The notes below the pieces were generated by a model that worked only from the letters and a program-made list of their open reading frames with translations, did not search any database and had not been told where the DNA came from. A stretch of 64,000 bases of DNA from Lactobacillus hamsteri DSM 5661 = JCM 6256 (lineage in GTDB: Bacteria; Bacillota; Bacilli; Lactobacillales; Lactobacillaceae): assembly GCF_000615445.1 (NCBI RefSeq), contig NZ_BALY01000004.1, forward strand, positions 1-64,000, in the 5' to 3' direction. Shown here piece by piece: positions 38,981 to 48,580 of this stretch. Positions within the stretch are counted from its first letter, which is position 1; each line of letters starts with the position of its first letter. The position numbers were made by a program, and so were the translations under genes.

Positions 38981-39709
38981 TTATACAAGCCAACCACCTG
39001 TAATGTAAATCGTTTGTCCCGTACAATAACCGCTGCGTTTATCCAATAAAGTTTTTACCCAAAAGGAAATGTCATTACCTTCTGCTAATCGGCCAGCAGG
39101 AATTTCGTCCCTCACTTCTTGCAAAGTTTCTTTAGAAAACATTGCATTCATTTCAGTATTTACCGCTCCTGGCGCAATAACATTTACAGTTAAATTAGTC
39201 GATGCAACTTCACGAGCATAAGCTTGCGTAAATCTAGTCAAGCCAGCTTTAGTAGAACTATAAACAGCCTCAAGTGCGCTGCCTTGACCGCCATAAACTG
39301 AACCTAAATATACAATTCGACTAAAATTTTGTTTAATCAGCATTGGCTCAAGCAATTTAGTCAATTTAACAGGTACAGTTAAATTAACTTGCATAACTTT
39401 CTCAATATCCGATAACTTCTGGTCATTCAAGAAACCATATTTAGTTATTCCTTGTGCAAAAACAGCTGCATTAACTGGTAATAAATTATTGACAAAATTT
39501 GTCAATTCTTCATCAGATGTCGCAAAATTAAGTTTAACAGGAATAAAATCTTGATTTGGATATTTTTTCATCAATTCTTGGCTAGCGATATTTGCTGCAT
39601 CAAAATTACTATTGCAATGCAAATAAAGCGACCAACCAGCATCTGCTAAGTCATTACAGATTGCTTGTCCAATACCGCCAGTTGCTCCAAAAACAATTGC
39701 CCGCTTCAC
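38981..39709 (-). CDS. ymfI: SDR family oxidoreductase YmfI
   Basis: 242 aa from a GTG at 39709 that overlaps the stop of the upstream peptidase gene (TAGTG) and has AAAGGACG before it. The Rossmann motif is AIVFGATGGIGQAICNDLA at the start, and the catalytic YSSTKAGL is near 148, with the Ser in LGSVYGG. Similar to 3-oxoacyl-ACP reductases, but its place in the ymfF-ymfH-ymfI cluster argues against a main fatty-acid role. Substrate unknown. Confidence 0.9.
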   Translation of the reverse strand: MKRAIVFGATGGIGQAICNDLADAGWSLYLHCNSNFDAANIASQELMKKYPNQDFIPVKLNFATSDEELTNFVNNLLPVNAAVFAQGITKYGFLNDQKLSDIEKVMQVNLTVPVKLTKLLEPMLIKQNFSRIVYLGSVYGGQGSALEAVYSSTKAGLTRFTQAYAREVASTNLTVNVIAPGAVNTEMNAMFSKETLQEVRDEIPAGRLAEGNDISFWVKTLLDKRSGYCTGQTIYITGGWLV

Positions 39710-40956
39710 TATTTTTCGTCCTTTCCTTTTAGACGTGCTGAGCAAATTTGACTATCTTTCATTAAAGTTTCACAGTGTTCAAGATATTGATCAAAACTCA
39801 TAGTTTGCAATTTGCGCAAATTAGCAAAAGAATCTTCATTATCTAAACTTTCCTCTGCTGTTTCAACTGCTAAATATGATAAGTTGTTCAAACTTCGCAC
39901 ATTTTGTGCTAACCATTCTTTTTTCTGCAATTCAAAAAAGTCCTCTGAAAAATTCCTTTCCCTATTTGGAACTAATTCTTTCAGCTCTTCTTTAATTGCA
40001 TCAATTACTCTTCGACTCTGTTCACTAACCCCAAAAATAGTCACAAAGCTTCCTTGCCGAGTATAATTTACCGAAATTTGCAACGGATTGCTCAATAAAT
40101 TCTCTTTCTTCATTCGTTCAAACCACGGACTGATTACACTTAGTTTTGATTCTAACATTATTTCAAGCAAAGTTTGAGCTAAATCAAGACTTGATAATAC
40201 TTTCTTAAAGTTTTTTAAATAAATTCCCACTCCAAACAAATTTGAATTGCTCTGCGATGATAAAGCAACATCCTTCATTTGACCTATAACTTCAGTGTGA
40301 TCAAATTTTGCTTTTTTATTAGTAGAAAAATATTTCTTTTGTAATTTATTAACTAAACTAAAAATTGTTTTAACTTGATAATCCGAAAAATCACCACAAG
40401 CAATAAAATGCATTTTAGTTGGCAAATAGTTCTCTTTATAGACCTGTAACAATTTTTCGGCGGTTACCGCATCAATTGATTTTTTAGTTCCTGCTACATC
40501 CAATCCTAAATTTGATGTGGCAAACATTTCTTTCATAATTGTATTATTAATTGCCCAATTAGGATCATCTTGATACATAGCAAGCTCTTGCTGAATAATT
40601 GGAGCCTCTTTAGCTACATTTTCTTTAGTAAAATATGGTTCCCCAACTATTCTAAACAACAATTCAATTAATTTTTGATTATGTTCAATCCCGCTACAAT
40701 AAAACATCGTTTCATTGAATGAAGTGAATGCATTAACATCCGCACCCAATTCTTCAAATTTATGCGAAATATCGCCATCTTTTTTAGCAAAAAGCTTATG
40801 CTCCAAAAAATGTGCTGAACCAGCAATTTCTTGAGGATCGCTACTACCAAAATCAACAATTATTCCAAAAAAACGTTGATTAAATTGCTTTCGTAATAAA
40901 ATATCTGCTTCAAAGCCAGAATCATATTGACGTTTAATAATTTTAGGTGAAATCAT
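39709..40956 (-). CDS. ymfH: M16 family peptidase YmfH (catalytic partner)
   Basis: 415 aa. The inverted zinc motif HFLEHKLF (H-x2-E-H, about residue 49) and a downstream Glu-rich EEL...E segment mark an active M16 subunit. It pairs with the non-catalytic YmfF subunit encoded just upstream (overlap of four bases). The Bacillus ymfFH pair is near pgsA and recA as here. Natural substrate unknown; peptide processing is the general role. Confidence 0.9.
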   Translation of the reverse strand: MISPKIIKRQYDSGFEADILLRKQFNQRFFGIIVDFGSSDPQEIAGSAHFLEHKLFAKKDGDISHKFEELGADVNAFTSFNETMFYCSGIEHNQKLIELLFRIVGEPYFTKENVAKEAPIIQQELAMYQDDPNWAINNTIMKEMFATSNLGLDVAGTKKSIDAVTAEKLLQVYKENYLPTKMHFIACGDFSDYQVKTIFSLVNKLQKKYFSTNKKAKFDHTEVIGQMKDVALSSQSNSNLFGVGIYLKNFKKVLSSLDLAQTLLEIMLESKLSVISPWFERMKKENLLSNPLQISVNYTRQGSFVTIFGVSEQSRRVIDAIKEELKELVPNRERNFSEDFFELQKKEWLAQNVRSLNNLSYLAVETAEESLDNEDSFANLRKLQTMSFDQYLEHCETLMKDSQICSARLKGKDEK

Positions 40957-42170
40957 TTTAAAACATAACTTTCATTAAAAAATAGATTTTGAGCAAACTT
41001 CTCTAATTGCTTCGCAGTTACATACTTAATCGCCTTCTCACGATCAAAATCTTGATAGTCTGGAAACAATTGATCTCTCAACATTTGGGCAAGTTGCCAA
41101 TTTTCTTGATCTTGTCCAATAAGTTGTGTATTCAATAAACTCTTTTTTGCCTTCTTTAAAAGATCAAGATCAATTTTACCAATCGCGACTTGTTTTACTT
41201 CATTCTTAATAATTGCCTTAGCTTCATCAACTTGATCAGGATCAAGTCCGGCATTAATTAAGAATAAGCAATTGTTTGCATAATTATTTGCCTCAACATC
41301 GTAAGCTGCACCTAACTCCTCACGAATTTTAGTAAATAGCTTTGAAGATTGATCACCAGCTAAATACTGTGACAAAACCATACCACAAATTTGTTTTTTA
41401 TAATCTAGCTTTTCTCGATAGCCATATCCCATCATAAGTTGGGCTTGTAAGTTGCCATAATTATCAACTTGATCAATGTCTAACTTTTCAGCAGGTATAC
41501 TAAAATCATTCGTCATAAACTCTTCAAGAACACCGACTTGCTTAAAATTATCTTTGATCAATTTTTCCATTTGCTTACTATCACGAGCTATACAAATAAC
41601 TGAAGACGGCATCTTTTCCATAGCCTTAACAAACTTTTGAGCTGAAGCTATACTAGCTTCCTTTATTTCTTCAATTGGGCCCATAAAATTTTCTGCATAA
41701 TCTGGCTGATGTTTATACCACAACTTAAAGAAACGCTCAATTGCATAATTAGATGGCTGTTGCATTAATTCATTATAATCTGATAATAATTGCTTTTTAG
41801 TTAATTCAAGCAAATCTGAATTAAAGACATCTGGACAATGAATAAGCTTTTCCAAAATATCTACAATTTTTTCATACGTATATTCAGGATCTAATACTTC
41901 TGTAGGCTCAAGAAAATTGGCTACATATGAAATGATAATTTGTTTACCAAATAATTGTGGCGTAACTTCAAATTGTAAATCATATAACTTAGAAAGTTCG
42001 CGTTGCTGTTCACGAATTGTACGAAAATATATCGTTGCATTCATTTGAGATTTAGCAATCAAACTTGCGTAAGCCAAATTATGACTTGTCAACGGCATAC
42101 GCAAAAAACAGCCTAGAGTGGCTGTTGTAAATTTAGTATTTTGTTTTACTAAAGTATTAACTTTGAGCAT
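40953..42170 (-). CDS. ymfF: M16 family peptidase-like protein YmfF (non-catalytic subunit)
   Basis: 405 aa from the ATG at 42170 (MLKVNTLVKQ), which overlaps the ftsK end by 14 bases and has AAAGGATG upstream. It has the two-domain M16 fold but no HxxEH, so it should act as the partner of YmfH. The C-terminal region has YLAGDQSSKLFTKIREELGA, the conserved substrate-gripping R/Y part of M16B subunits. Confidence 0.88.
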   Translation of the reverse strand: MLKVNTLVKQNTKFTTATLGCFLRMPLTSHNLAYASLIAKSQMNATIYFRTIREQQRELSKLYDLQFEVTPQLFGKQIIISYVANFLEPTEVLDPEYTYEKIVDILEKLIHCPDVFNSDLLELTKKQLLSDYNELMQQPSNYAIERFFKLWYKHQPDYAENFMGPIEEIKEASIASAQKFVKAMEKMPSSVICIARDSKQMEKLIKDNFKQVGVLEEFMTNDFSIPAEKLDIDQVDNYGNLQAQLMMGYGYREKLDYKKQICGMVLSQYLAGDQSSKLFTKIREELGAAYDVEANNYANNCLFLINAGLDPDQVDEAKAIIKNEVKQVAIGKIDLDLLKKAKKSLLNTQLIGQDQENWQLAQMLRDQLFPDYQDFDREKAIKYVTAKQLEKFAQNLFFNESYVLK

Positions 42171-44658
42171 TATTTTCATCCTTTTCTGGCGGAACAAGAA
42201 CTTGACGAGGTTTGGAACCTTCTGACGGACCCACAATTCCCTTAGCTTCCATTTCATCAACAATTCTTGCAGCACGATTGTAACCTATTCTAAATCTACG
42301 TTGCAGCATTGATACGCTTGCTGTTTGTTGCTTTCTCACCAAGCTAACTGCTTCATTATAAAACTCATCTTCTGGCTCATCATTATTCGATCCTTCTGAT
42401 GAAGAAGCTGCTCCCTTTTGTGGAATCATGTTTTGATCATACTCCGCTGTTTGTTGCTCTTTTACCCATGAAATAACTTTTTCTACTTCATGAGAAGCTA
42501 TATAGGCTCCCTGAATACGTTCAGGCTTAGAAGCACCAATTGGCATATAAAGCATATCTCCTCGACCAAGCAATTTTTCAGCACCCGTTTGATCAAGAAT
42601 TGTACGTGAATCTACTCCACTTGAAACTGCAAATGAAATTCTTGATGGAACATTTGCTTTAATTAATCCAGTAATAACATCCACACTTGGACGTTGAGTT
42701 GCTAAAATCATATGAATGCCGGCAGCACGTGCCATTTGTCCCAAACGAACAATTGCACCTTCAACATCATGACCACCCACCATCATTAAATCGCTAAGTT
42801 CATCAACAACAACTAAAATACATGGCAAAGTTTCCATTGCAGGCTTAGTTTTATCCTGATTATTTTCAGCAACCTTTTGATTATATTCAGCCATATTTCG
42901 AGCACCACTGGCCGCAAACAACTTATAGCGTCGTTCCATTTCTTTAACAACTTTGTGTAAAGCATTAGCTGCTAATTTTGCATCTGTAACAACAGGAATC
43001 AATAAATGAGGGACACCGTTGTAAACAGATAATTCAACCATTTTTGGATCAATCAAAACCAATTTGACGTCTTCTGGTCGCGACTTCATCAAAATACTCG
43101 TTAAAATCGTATTAATTGCAACAGATTTACCAGAACCAGTAGATCCAGCGATCAAAAGGTGGGGCATTTTAGCTAAATTAGCTGAAATAGTTTGTCCTGT
43201 AACATCTTTTCCCAGTGGAACTGATAATGGATCTTTTTTAGCCTTAGCATCTTGATGTTCCATTACATCTTTAAATGACACCACTGAAGTTGCACGATTA
43301 GGAACTTCAATACCAATATACGGCTTTCCAGGAATAGGCGCTTCAATTCTGATATCCTTAGCAGCCAAGGCTAATGCTAAATCATCTGACAAATTAACAA
43401 TTCTACTTACTTTAACCCCTACTGCAGGTTGAACTTCATAACGAGTTATGGTTGGACCCAAAATTGCTTTTTTAATAATAACTTTTACACCAAAACTTTT
43501 GAAAGTTGATTGTAAAGTCTGCGTATTCTTTTGAATAAGCTGCTTATCAGTACTTTGATCTGTACTTTTTATTGGATCAAGCAATGTTAAAGGCGGCTTT
43601 TTATAAGTTGGATTAACCTTCGTAGGTTTAATTTCACCATGATCAACGCCTTCTAATTCTTGCTTAATTTTATTATCTTCATCAGCAAATGAATGAGACT
43701 TGGGCAAACTATCGCTTTCAACAGGATCTTCACCTGATTGAGGAGCAACTTGGATTTGCGGTTCAGAATGATCATCGGAATAAAAGCTTGGTTTCTCCTT
43801 TTCGTCGGAATCATCAGAGGTAATAACTTCTGGCACACTCTCTTCTTCGCTTTCATCATTACTTTCTTCTACAGATGAAGCCGGCAAAGAGGTCTGACTA
43901 TTAAAGTCACCCATATCCGGAAAAATATCTTTACTATCATCAGCTAATGGATCTTGTAAAGAATCCCGATTAGATTTCTTTTCTAACCTGCGTTCCTGCT
44001 GTTTTTCACGCAACTCACCATATTTATCTTTTAATTTGCTGCCAACCTCTTTATTCTTATCAATAAAGTTTTGGCTAACAAATTGAAACTTATTAATGAT
44101 AGTCCGATATTTGACGTCAAAAAACATCAAAAATCCAACAGGGATAAATAAAATAGCTAATACACGAATCCCAATCTGTCCCAAAAGTGAATACAAAATT
44201 TGAAAGCCTAATGTTCCAAATAAGCCACCGCCAACAGATACAGTTACGCCAGCACGACCGAATTCACCTGACATTTCATGCCAAAAGGAATTCATAAATG
44301 CATTATTCACTTCTTCGTTAGCAAAATATATGCTGCTTTGAATTAAAAGTATGCCAAAAAGTGCAAGAATTAGGCCACATATTCTTTTAACTTTGAGATG
44401 TGCTGGTTGGTTATAAATCACCATTACTAGGCCAAAAATCACCATTAAGGCACTAGCTATTAAATAAGAATCACCAAAAAATAGACGAATCAAATTAGCA
44501 ACTTGCTTGCCAAGAGCTCCTACTTTACTAAAAGCAAGAATAGCCAACACAATTTGAACAAGCCCCGCCGTTACCCAATACAAAGCTTGTTCTTTTTTTG
44601 CTTTTGTTTTTCGTGTAGTTTTTTTCTTTATTACTCTCTTTTTTCTTTTCTTAGGCAT
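42157..44658 (-). CDS. ftsK: DNA translocase FtsK/SpoIIIE family
   Basis: 833 aa. The N-terminus is Lys/Arg-rich, followed by four membrane helices (about 25-180) and an acidic Ser/Glu/Asp linker (about 225-350). The motor has Walker A LIAGSTGSGKSVAINTIL near 505 and VLIDPKMVELSVYNG. A winged-helix gamma domain at the end (RRFRIGYNRAARIVDEMEAK) reads orienting sequences. It clears chromosome ends from the closing septum. ymfF overlaps its end. Confidence 0.96.
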   Translation of the reverse strand: MPKKRKKRVIKKKTTRKTKAKKEQALYWVTAGLVQIVLAILAFSKVGALGKQVANLIRLFFGDSYLIASALMVIFGLVMVIYNQPAHLKVKRICGLILALFGILLIQSSIYFANEEVNNAFMNSFWHEMSGEFGRAGVTVSVGGGLFGTLGFQILYSLLGQIGIRVLAILFIPVGFLMFFDVKYRTIINKFQFVSQNFIDKNKEVGSKLKDKYGELREKQQERRLEKKSNRDSLQDPLADDSKDIFPDMGDFNSQTSLPASSVEESNDESEEESVPEVITSDDSDEKEKPSFYSDDHSEPQIQVAPQSGEDPVESDSLPKSHSFADEDNKIKQELEGVDHGEIKPTKVNPTYKKPPLTLLDPIKSTDQSTDKQLIQKNTQTLQSTFKSFGVKVIIKKAILGPTITRYEVQPAVGVKVSRIVNLSDDLALALAAKDIRIEAPIPGKPYIGIEVPNRATSVVSFKDVMEHQDAKAKKDPLSVPLGKDVTGQTISANLAKMPHLLIAGSTGSGKSVAINTILTSILMKSRPEDVKLVLIDPKMVELSVYNGVPHLLIPVVTDAKLAANALHKVVKEMERRYKLFAASGARNMAEYNQKVAENNQDKTKPAMETLPCILVVVDELSDLMMVGGHDVEGAIVRLGQMARAAGIHMILATQRPSVDVITGLIKANVPSRISFAVSSGVDSRTILDQTGAEKLLGRGDMLYMPIGASKPERIQGAYIASHEVEKVISWVKEQQTAEYDQNMIPQKGAASSSEGSNNDEPEDEFYNEAVSLVRKQQTASVSMLQRRFRIGYNRAARIVDEMEAKGIVGPSEGSKPRQVLVPPEKDENNAQS

Positions 44659-44676
44659 GACCTCACCTAATCAAAT

Positions 44677-45069
44677 TTAAAAGTTAGCTTGGAAGTTCAA
44701 GTTGACTGGCTGATCCAAAGCAACTTGTGTAACTTCATAAGTCAAAGTTTCAATATATTCAACAAGAGGACGACTTAAAATTTTATAGTCACTATTATCA
44801 AGATCTTGACCATCGCCATAGTAATCCTTTAATTTTACAATTTGACTAATTTGTCCACTTACTGAAAATTCACCCGGACTTGGGGCAACATCAAAGACAA
44901 CAGAAACTTCGAAATAACTGCCACCTTCACCTTCATCAGTTGTCCCATCCTCGTTTTGACGAGCAGCTTTTCTAAAGGCAACATTTACTTCATTCTTTAC
45001 TTTTGGTTCATCATTTAAATCATAGTGAAATGCACGCACCATGACTGGCGTTTCCTTTTCAAATTCCAT
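44677..45069 (-). CDS. DUF1149 family protein
   Basis: 130 aa from the ATG at 45069 (MEFEKETPVMVRAF), two bases after the trmL stop. It is acidic, soluble and mainly beta, similar to the SecB-like DUF1149 proteins of lactobacilli and streptococci (EVSVVFDVAPSPGEFSVSGQIS). A chaperone-like function has been suggested for the fold only; no function is shown. It sits between trmL and ftsK in one operon. Confidence 0.8.
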   Translation of the reverse strand: MEFEKETPVMVRAFHYDLNDEPKVKNEVNVAFRKAARQNEDGTTDEGEGGSYFEVSVVFDVAPSPGEFSVSGQISQIVKLKDYYGDGQDLDNSDYKILSRPLVEYIETLTYEVTQVALDQPVNLNFQANF

Positions 45070-45070
45070 A

Positions 45071-45631
45071 TTACTTCTCATCCCCTAAATTACGTTCATA
45101 TCTTTCTGGACGATTATAGTCGTCTTTTAATTTATCATTTTCATAGTGGTGGCTAGTTTCCATATTTGGAAAGCCTTGTTGACGCAAAGCTTCAAGAAGC
45201 ACCATAGCTACTGAATTTGATAAATTATAACAGCGAATGTCATCAGACATTGGAATACGCAAATTGCGATCATAATATTCTCGCATAAATGTTTCTGGTA
45301 AACCAGTAGTTTCTTTACCAAAAACAAAGTAATAATTCTTATTTGGATCAGTATAATCTACTTCTGAATAATTTTTTGATGAAAACTTGGAAATCAAATA
45401 CATTTCATCATTTGGACCTAAAGTCTTCAAAAATGCATCCAAGTCATCATGCATATGAATATCCACTTTATCCCAATAATCGAGACCTGCACGTTTCATT
45501 CTCTTATTATCAATTTGAAAACCTAATGGTTCAATCAAATCAAGAACAGTATGCGTACCTGCACATGTACGTGCAATATTTCCTGTATTTGCAGGCATTA
45601 ATGGTTCATATAAAACTACGTGATTAGTCAT
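45071..45631 (-). CDS. trmL: tRNA (cytidine/uridine-34-2'-O)-methyltransferase TrmL
   Basis: 186 aa. SPOUT features are VLYEPLMPANTGNIARTC at the start, YYFVFGKETTGLPE near 100 and a final IRCYNLSNSVAMVLLEALRQ knot. It methylates the wobble ribose of tRNA-Leu isoacceptors. GGGAG precedes the ATG. The extension after the knot (HHYENDKLKDDYNRPERYE) is charged. Confidence 0.94.
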   Translation of the reverse strand: MTNHVVLYEPLMPANTGNIARTCAGTHTVLDLIEPLGFQIDNKRMKRAGLDYWDKVDIHMHDDLDAFLKTLGPNDEMYLISKFSSKNYSEVDYTDPNKNYYFVFGKETTGLPETFMREYYDRNLRIPMSDDIRCYNLSNSVAMVLLEALRQQGFPNMETSHHYENDKLKDDYNRPERYERNLGDEK

Positions 45632-45650
45632 AAAATTTCTCCCTTTTTAG

Positions 45651-45683
45651 CAAAAAAGCGCGGTTCAACAAACCACGTTTTTT
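45651..45683 (-). terminator. Terminator of the AI-2E family gene
   Basis: CGCGGTT pairs with AACCACG with one mismatch across CAACA, flanked by A6 and T6, touching the stop codon at 45682. Confidence 0.78.
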
Positions 45684-46884
45684 ACTTATTCGTTTTATTC
45701 GATATATCTTTATTTAAAATCAAATCTCTTGTGGCTGTGTCATCAGTATCATCAAAAACATCTGATACTTTTCGATAATAATTGTACACACGAGAGATGA
45801 TAATCTTCAAGCATGCATAGATTGGAATTCCAAAAACTACACCCCAAAGTCCCCAAACTGAACTTGCACCTATTAAGAGCAAAATTGTTGTAATGGGATG
45901 CATCTCCAACTTATTGCCCATTATTAAAGGACTAATTAAACGAGATTCAATTGTTTGTTCAATTGCAAAAACAATTAATACTTTAATTAGCATTGGAACA
46001 GAGGTCATGATTGCAATTACCAAAACAGGAATAAATGCAATAAATGTACCAAAATATGGAATTAAGTTTAAAACTCCAGCCAAAATAGCCAAAGCATAAC
46101 CATATGGAAGACCTACAATGCTATAACCAATCGCAAACATTACTCCTACCCAAAAAGCAACAGTAATTTGTCCACGAATATATGAAGCAATAGCAAAGTT
46201 AATGTCATATAACAATTGACTGAAACTTTCTTGCCAACGTTGTGGCGCAAATTTAGTCAAATATGGTCTAAGCTGATGTCCATCCTTTAACATGAAAAAC
46301 AAAATAAACGGTGCCGTAAGCAAGGTCATCATGATCATTGTAATGATGCTGACAGCTGAAGAAATGTTGCCAATTGTCGCATTAATCGTATCTTGACCTG
46401 ATCTAAACAAGGTTTTTTGAGTGTTGTTAATCCATTTATCAATATTACCGCGGACACCATGCAAGCGTGGATCACTTAAAGCATTTTGAGTAGTATTTAC
46501 CGCATCATTCCAAATGTGAGGCCAATTTTTAATTAAGGAATTAACCTGTCCTTGCACAATAGGAATAATTGTATTAATAATCCAAATTAAAGCAACAATC
46601 ACCAATACGAATAAAACCGCAATTGTTAACACTCGTGGTACTTTGCAACGCTTTTCTAGCCAATCTACTATCGGATTCATAATGTAAAATTGAATTCCTG
46701 CAAGTAGAAGTGGTGGCAAGATTGCACTGAAGAAAAGCCAAGCCGGATTTAGTACAAAAGAAATCTTGTTGAACACCCAAATAATTAGGAAGAACAACAA
46801 GAGATTAAATAATATAACACTAAAACGATTGTTTAAAAACCATTTATCAAAAAAAGTATTTTTAAAATGTTTTCTATTTTCCAT
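45682..46884 (-). CDS. AI-2E family transporter (UPF0118)
   Basis: 400 aa from the ATG at 46884, preceded by AGGAT; a TTG one codon earlier is possible. About eight membrane helices. The conserved GLPYGYALAILAGVLNLIPYFGTFIAFIP segment near 270-300 and later EQTIESRLISPLIMG are family signatures. Members export autoinducer-2 or act as Na/H antiporters; which applies here is unknown. The gene for the IIA-like protein lies just upstream. Confidence 0.88.
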   Translation of the reverse strand: MENRKHFKNTFFDKWFLNNRFSVILFNLLLFFLIIWVFNKISFVLNPAWLFFSAILPPLLLAGIQFYIMNPIVDWLEKRCKVPRVLTIAVLFVLVIVALIWIINTIIPIVQGQVNSLIKNWPHIWNDAVNTTQNALSDPRLHGVRGNIDKWINNTQKTLFRSGQDTINATIGNISSAVSIITMIMMTLLTAPFILFFMLKDGHQLRPYLTKFAPQRWQESFSQLLYDINFAIASYIRGQITVAFWVGVMFAIGYSIVGLPYGYALAILAGVLNLIPYFGTFIAFIPVLVIAIMTSVPMLIKVLIVFAIEQTIESRLISPLIMGNKLEMHPITTILLLIGASSVWGLWGVVFGIPIYACLKIIISRVYNYYRKVSDVFDDTDDTATRDLILNKDISNKTNK

Positions 46885-46895
46885 CAAAGATCCTA

Positions 46896-47276
46896 CTAAA
46901 TATGTTCATAAACAATATCGTCATCAAGCTTAAAATCTGGCATTGCTTGATCAGGATCTGGATCAAAGTAAACAGCATTGGCAAGTGGTGCCTTAGGAAC
47001 AGGACGATTGAAGAATAAAGTTGCGTGACCTAAAGCTTTAATATTGCTTTCAACCATTGGGCCTACATAATTAGCAACATAAGTTTGACCATCTACAGTG
47101 ATAGTATCGCCTTTTTTAAATACAAAAGTCTTAGCAGGCGTATCAGTATTAAATTGTTGAATAACTGATACATCTTCTAATTCTTTGTTGGCACCAACGC
47201 CAAATAAAATTACCATACCGTCTTTAGAATCAACGGCTTTTTTTCCGATTCGTTTAATATTTGCAGTCCATTTCAT
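46896..47276 (-). CDS. Orphan PTS glucitol/sorbitol-type IIA domain protein without the active histidine
   Basis: 126 aa. It aligns along its length with EIIA-Gut: IKRIGKKAVD then MVILFGVGANKELEDVSVI, YVANYVGPMVESNIKALGHATLFFN. At the position of the E. coli phospho-His43 (IHCHGE, from memory) this protein has IQQFNT, so the phosphate acceptor is missing. There are no IIB or IIC genes nearby, and the C-terminal tail (DPDPDQAMPDFKLDDD) is acidic. A non-phosphorylatable regulatory or sugar-sensing role is inferred. It heads a unit with the AI-2E-family gene. Confidence 0.82.
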   Translation of the reverse strand: MKWTANIKRIGKKAVDSKDGMVILFGVGANKELEDVSVIQQFNTDTPAKTFVFKKGDTITVDGQTYVANYVGPMVESNIKALGHATLFFNRPVPKAPLANAVYFDPDPDQAMPDFKLDDDIVYEHI

Positions 47277-47317
47277 AAAAATCCAACTCCTTACTTACCT
47301 ATAATTTTATCATAAGA

Positions 47318-47340
47318 AAAACCGCTTAACTAATTAAGCG
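47318..47340 (-). terminator. Hairpin with T-run in the IIA-lactonase divergent region
   Basis: CGCTTAA at 47323-47329 pairs with TTAAGCG at 47334-47340. On the minus strand it is followed by GGTTTTTC, terminator-like, then an extended -10 (TGATAAAAT) for the IIA-like gene. It may insulate that promoter from antisense transcription. Confidence 0.45.
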
Positions 47341-47387
47341 ATCAACTTTCTAGAATTATTTAAAAAACTATTTTCTCACTACTTAAT

Positions 47388-47418
47388 TTCGACTTAAAAA
47401 TTATATTTGCTCTATAAT
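47388..47418 (+). promoter_or_regulatory. Probable promoter of the lactonase-like gene
   Basis: TATAAT at 47413-47418, about 33 bases before the ATG; the best -35 is TTCGAC (47388-47393) with a long 19-base spacer. AGATGGAGG supplies the ribosome site. Confidence 0.5.
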
Positions 47419-47450
47419 AGTTTTATGAATATTCAGATGGAGGTTACCCT

Positions 47451-48485
47451 ATGAAAGTTTTAATTGGTGGTTATACCAAACATGATTCTAAAGGAATTTA
47501 CGAACTAGATTTTTCTGGTGAAAACGAAACCGCTCGCTTAGATGAAGCGAAAAATATAATTGAAGTTAGTGGCCCTACTTATTTTAGAAAAGACGGCAAT
47601 TTAATTTTTGCAATTAATAAGCCTAATAACAACGAAGGCGGTATTAGCGTCTTTAAATTAAACAACGGACAATATGAAGAAGTTGAAACTTACTTAACCC
47701 CTGGCTCATCCCCAGCTTATGTAGGAATCAATCGTGAAAGACATCTTCTTTATACTGCCAATTATCACACAGGCATCATTTCAGTATTCAGCTATGACGA
47801 AAACGGCAAATTAACTTTACTCGATACTGATACCCACACTGCTAAGACTTTAGGCCCACGTCCTGAACAAGTTGACGGCGCTCACCCACACTTCTTTGAT
47901 GAAACACCTGCGGGAAATTTGGTTTGTTGTGATTTAGGCAACGACACTGTTGAATTTTACCGCCTAAATGATGAAAATAAGCTCGAACACCTTGCCACCT
48001 ACAAGAACGAAGCTGGATTTGGTGATCGTCATATTGTCTTTTCAAAAGATGGCAACTATTTCTATGTTGCTGGTGAACTTTCAAGCAAAATTAATGTAGT
48101 TAAATTCAACGAAAACACCTGGGAATTTGAAGATATTGCTACCTACTCAACTATTCCTGTTGATTGGGACAAGCATAATGGTGCTGCCGCAATTCGCATC
48201 AGTAATGATGGTAGATTTATCTATGTTTCAAATCGTGGCAATGACTCAATTACTGTTTTTGCAGTTAATGAAGATCATACTTTAAAATTATTGCAAAGAA
48301 TTTCAGTATTTGGTGAATTCCCACGTGATTTCAACTGGGATGACAGCGAAAAATACGTTGTTGTTGCCAACCAAAATACTAATAATGCCACTCTTTACTT
48401 AAGAAGCAGTGAAGATGGGATGCTTACTCCTATTCAACATGATATTGAAATTCCTGAGGGCACCTGCGTTGTTTTCAGTAACTAA
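47451..48485 (+). CDS. Lactonase family seven-bladed propeller (6-phosphogluconolactonase-like)
   Basis: 344 aa, cytosolic, no signal peptide. PF10282-type repeats recur, e.g. LTPGSSPAYVGINRERHLLYTANY and GPRPEQVDGAHPHFF, the latter holding active-site-like His and Glu. RHIVFSKDGNYFYVAGELSS and RISNDGRFIYVSNRGNDSI are blade motifs. YkgB-type enzymes hydrolyse 6-phosphogluconolactone in the oxidative pentose-phosphate branch. The substrate is inferred. It has its own promoter and terminator. Confidence 0.88.
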   Translation: MKVLIGGYTKHDSKGIYELDFSGENETARLDEAKNIIEVSGPTYFRKDGNLIFAINKPNNNEGGISVFKLNNGQYEEVETYLTPGSSPAYVGINRERHLLYTANYHTGIISVFSYDENGKLTLLDTDTHTAKTLGPRPEQVDGAHPHFFDETPAGNLVCCDLGNDTVEFYRLNDENKLEHLATYKNEAGFGDRHIVFSKDGNYFYVAGELSSKINVVKFNENTWEFEDIATYSTIPVDWDKHNGAAAIRISNDGRFIYVSNRGNDSITVFAVNEDHTLKLLQRISVFGEFPRDFNWDDSEKYVVVANQNTNNATLYLRSSEDGMLTPIQHDIEIPEGTCVVFSN

Positions 48486-48508
48486 TAACTAAAAATTATT
48501 GCATACAA

Positions 48509-48537
48509 AGGCTATGACAGTTGGTCATAGCTTTTTT
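48509..48537 (+). terminator. Terminator of the lactonase-like gene
   Basis: GCTATGAC at 48511-48518 pairs with GTCATAGC at 48524-48531, followed by T6. Confidence 0.87.
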
Positions 48538-48580
48538 CTTAGGTTAAAATAGAATTATACATGTAATGAGGAGGTCTTTT

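Noticed and set aside
39709-39745. TTG-started N-terminal extension of ymfI
   Set aside because: The overlapping GTG at 39709 has a ribosome site and gives the Rossmann fold at the normal distance.
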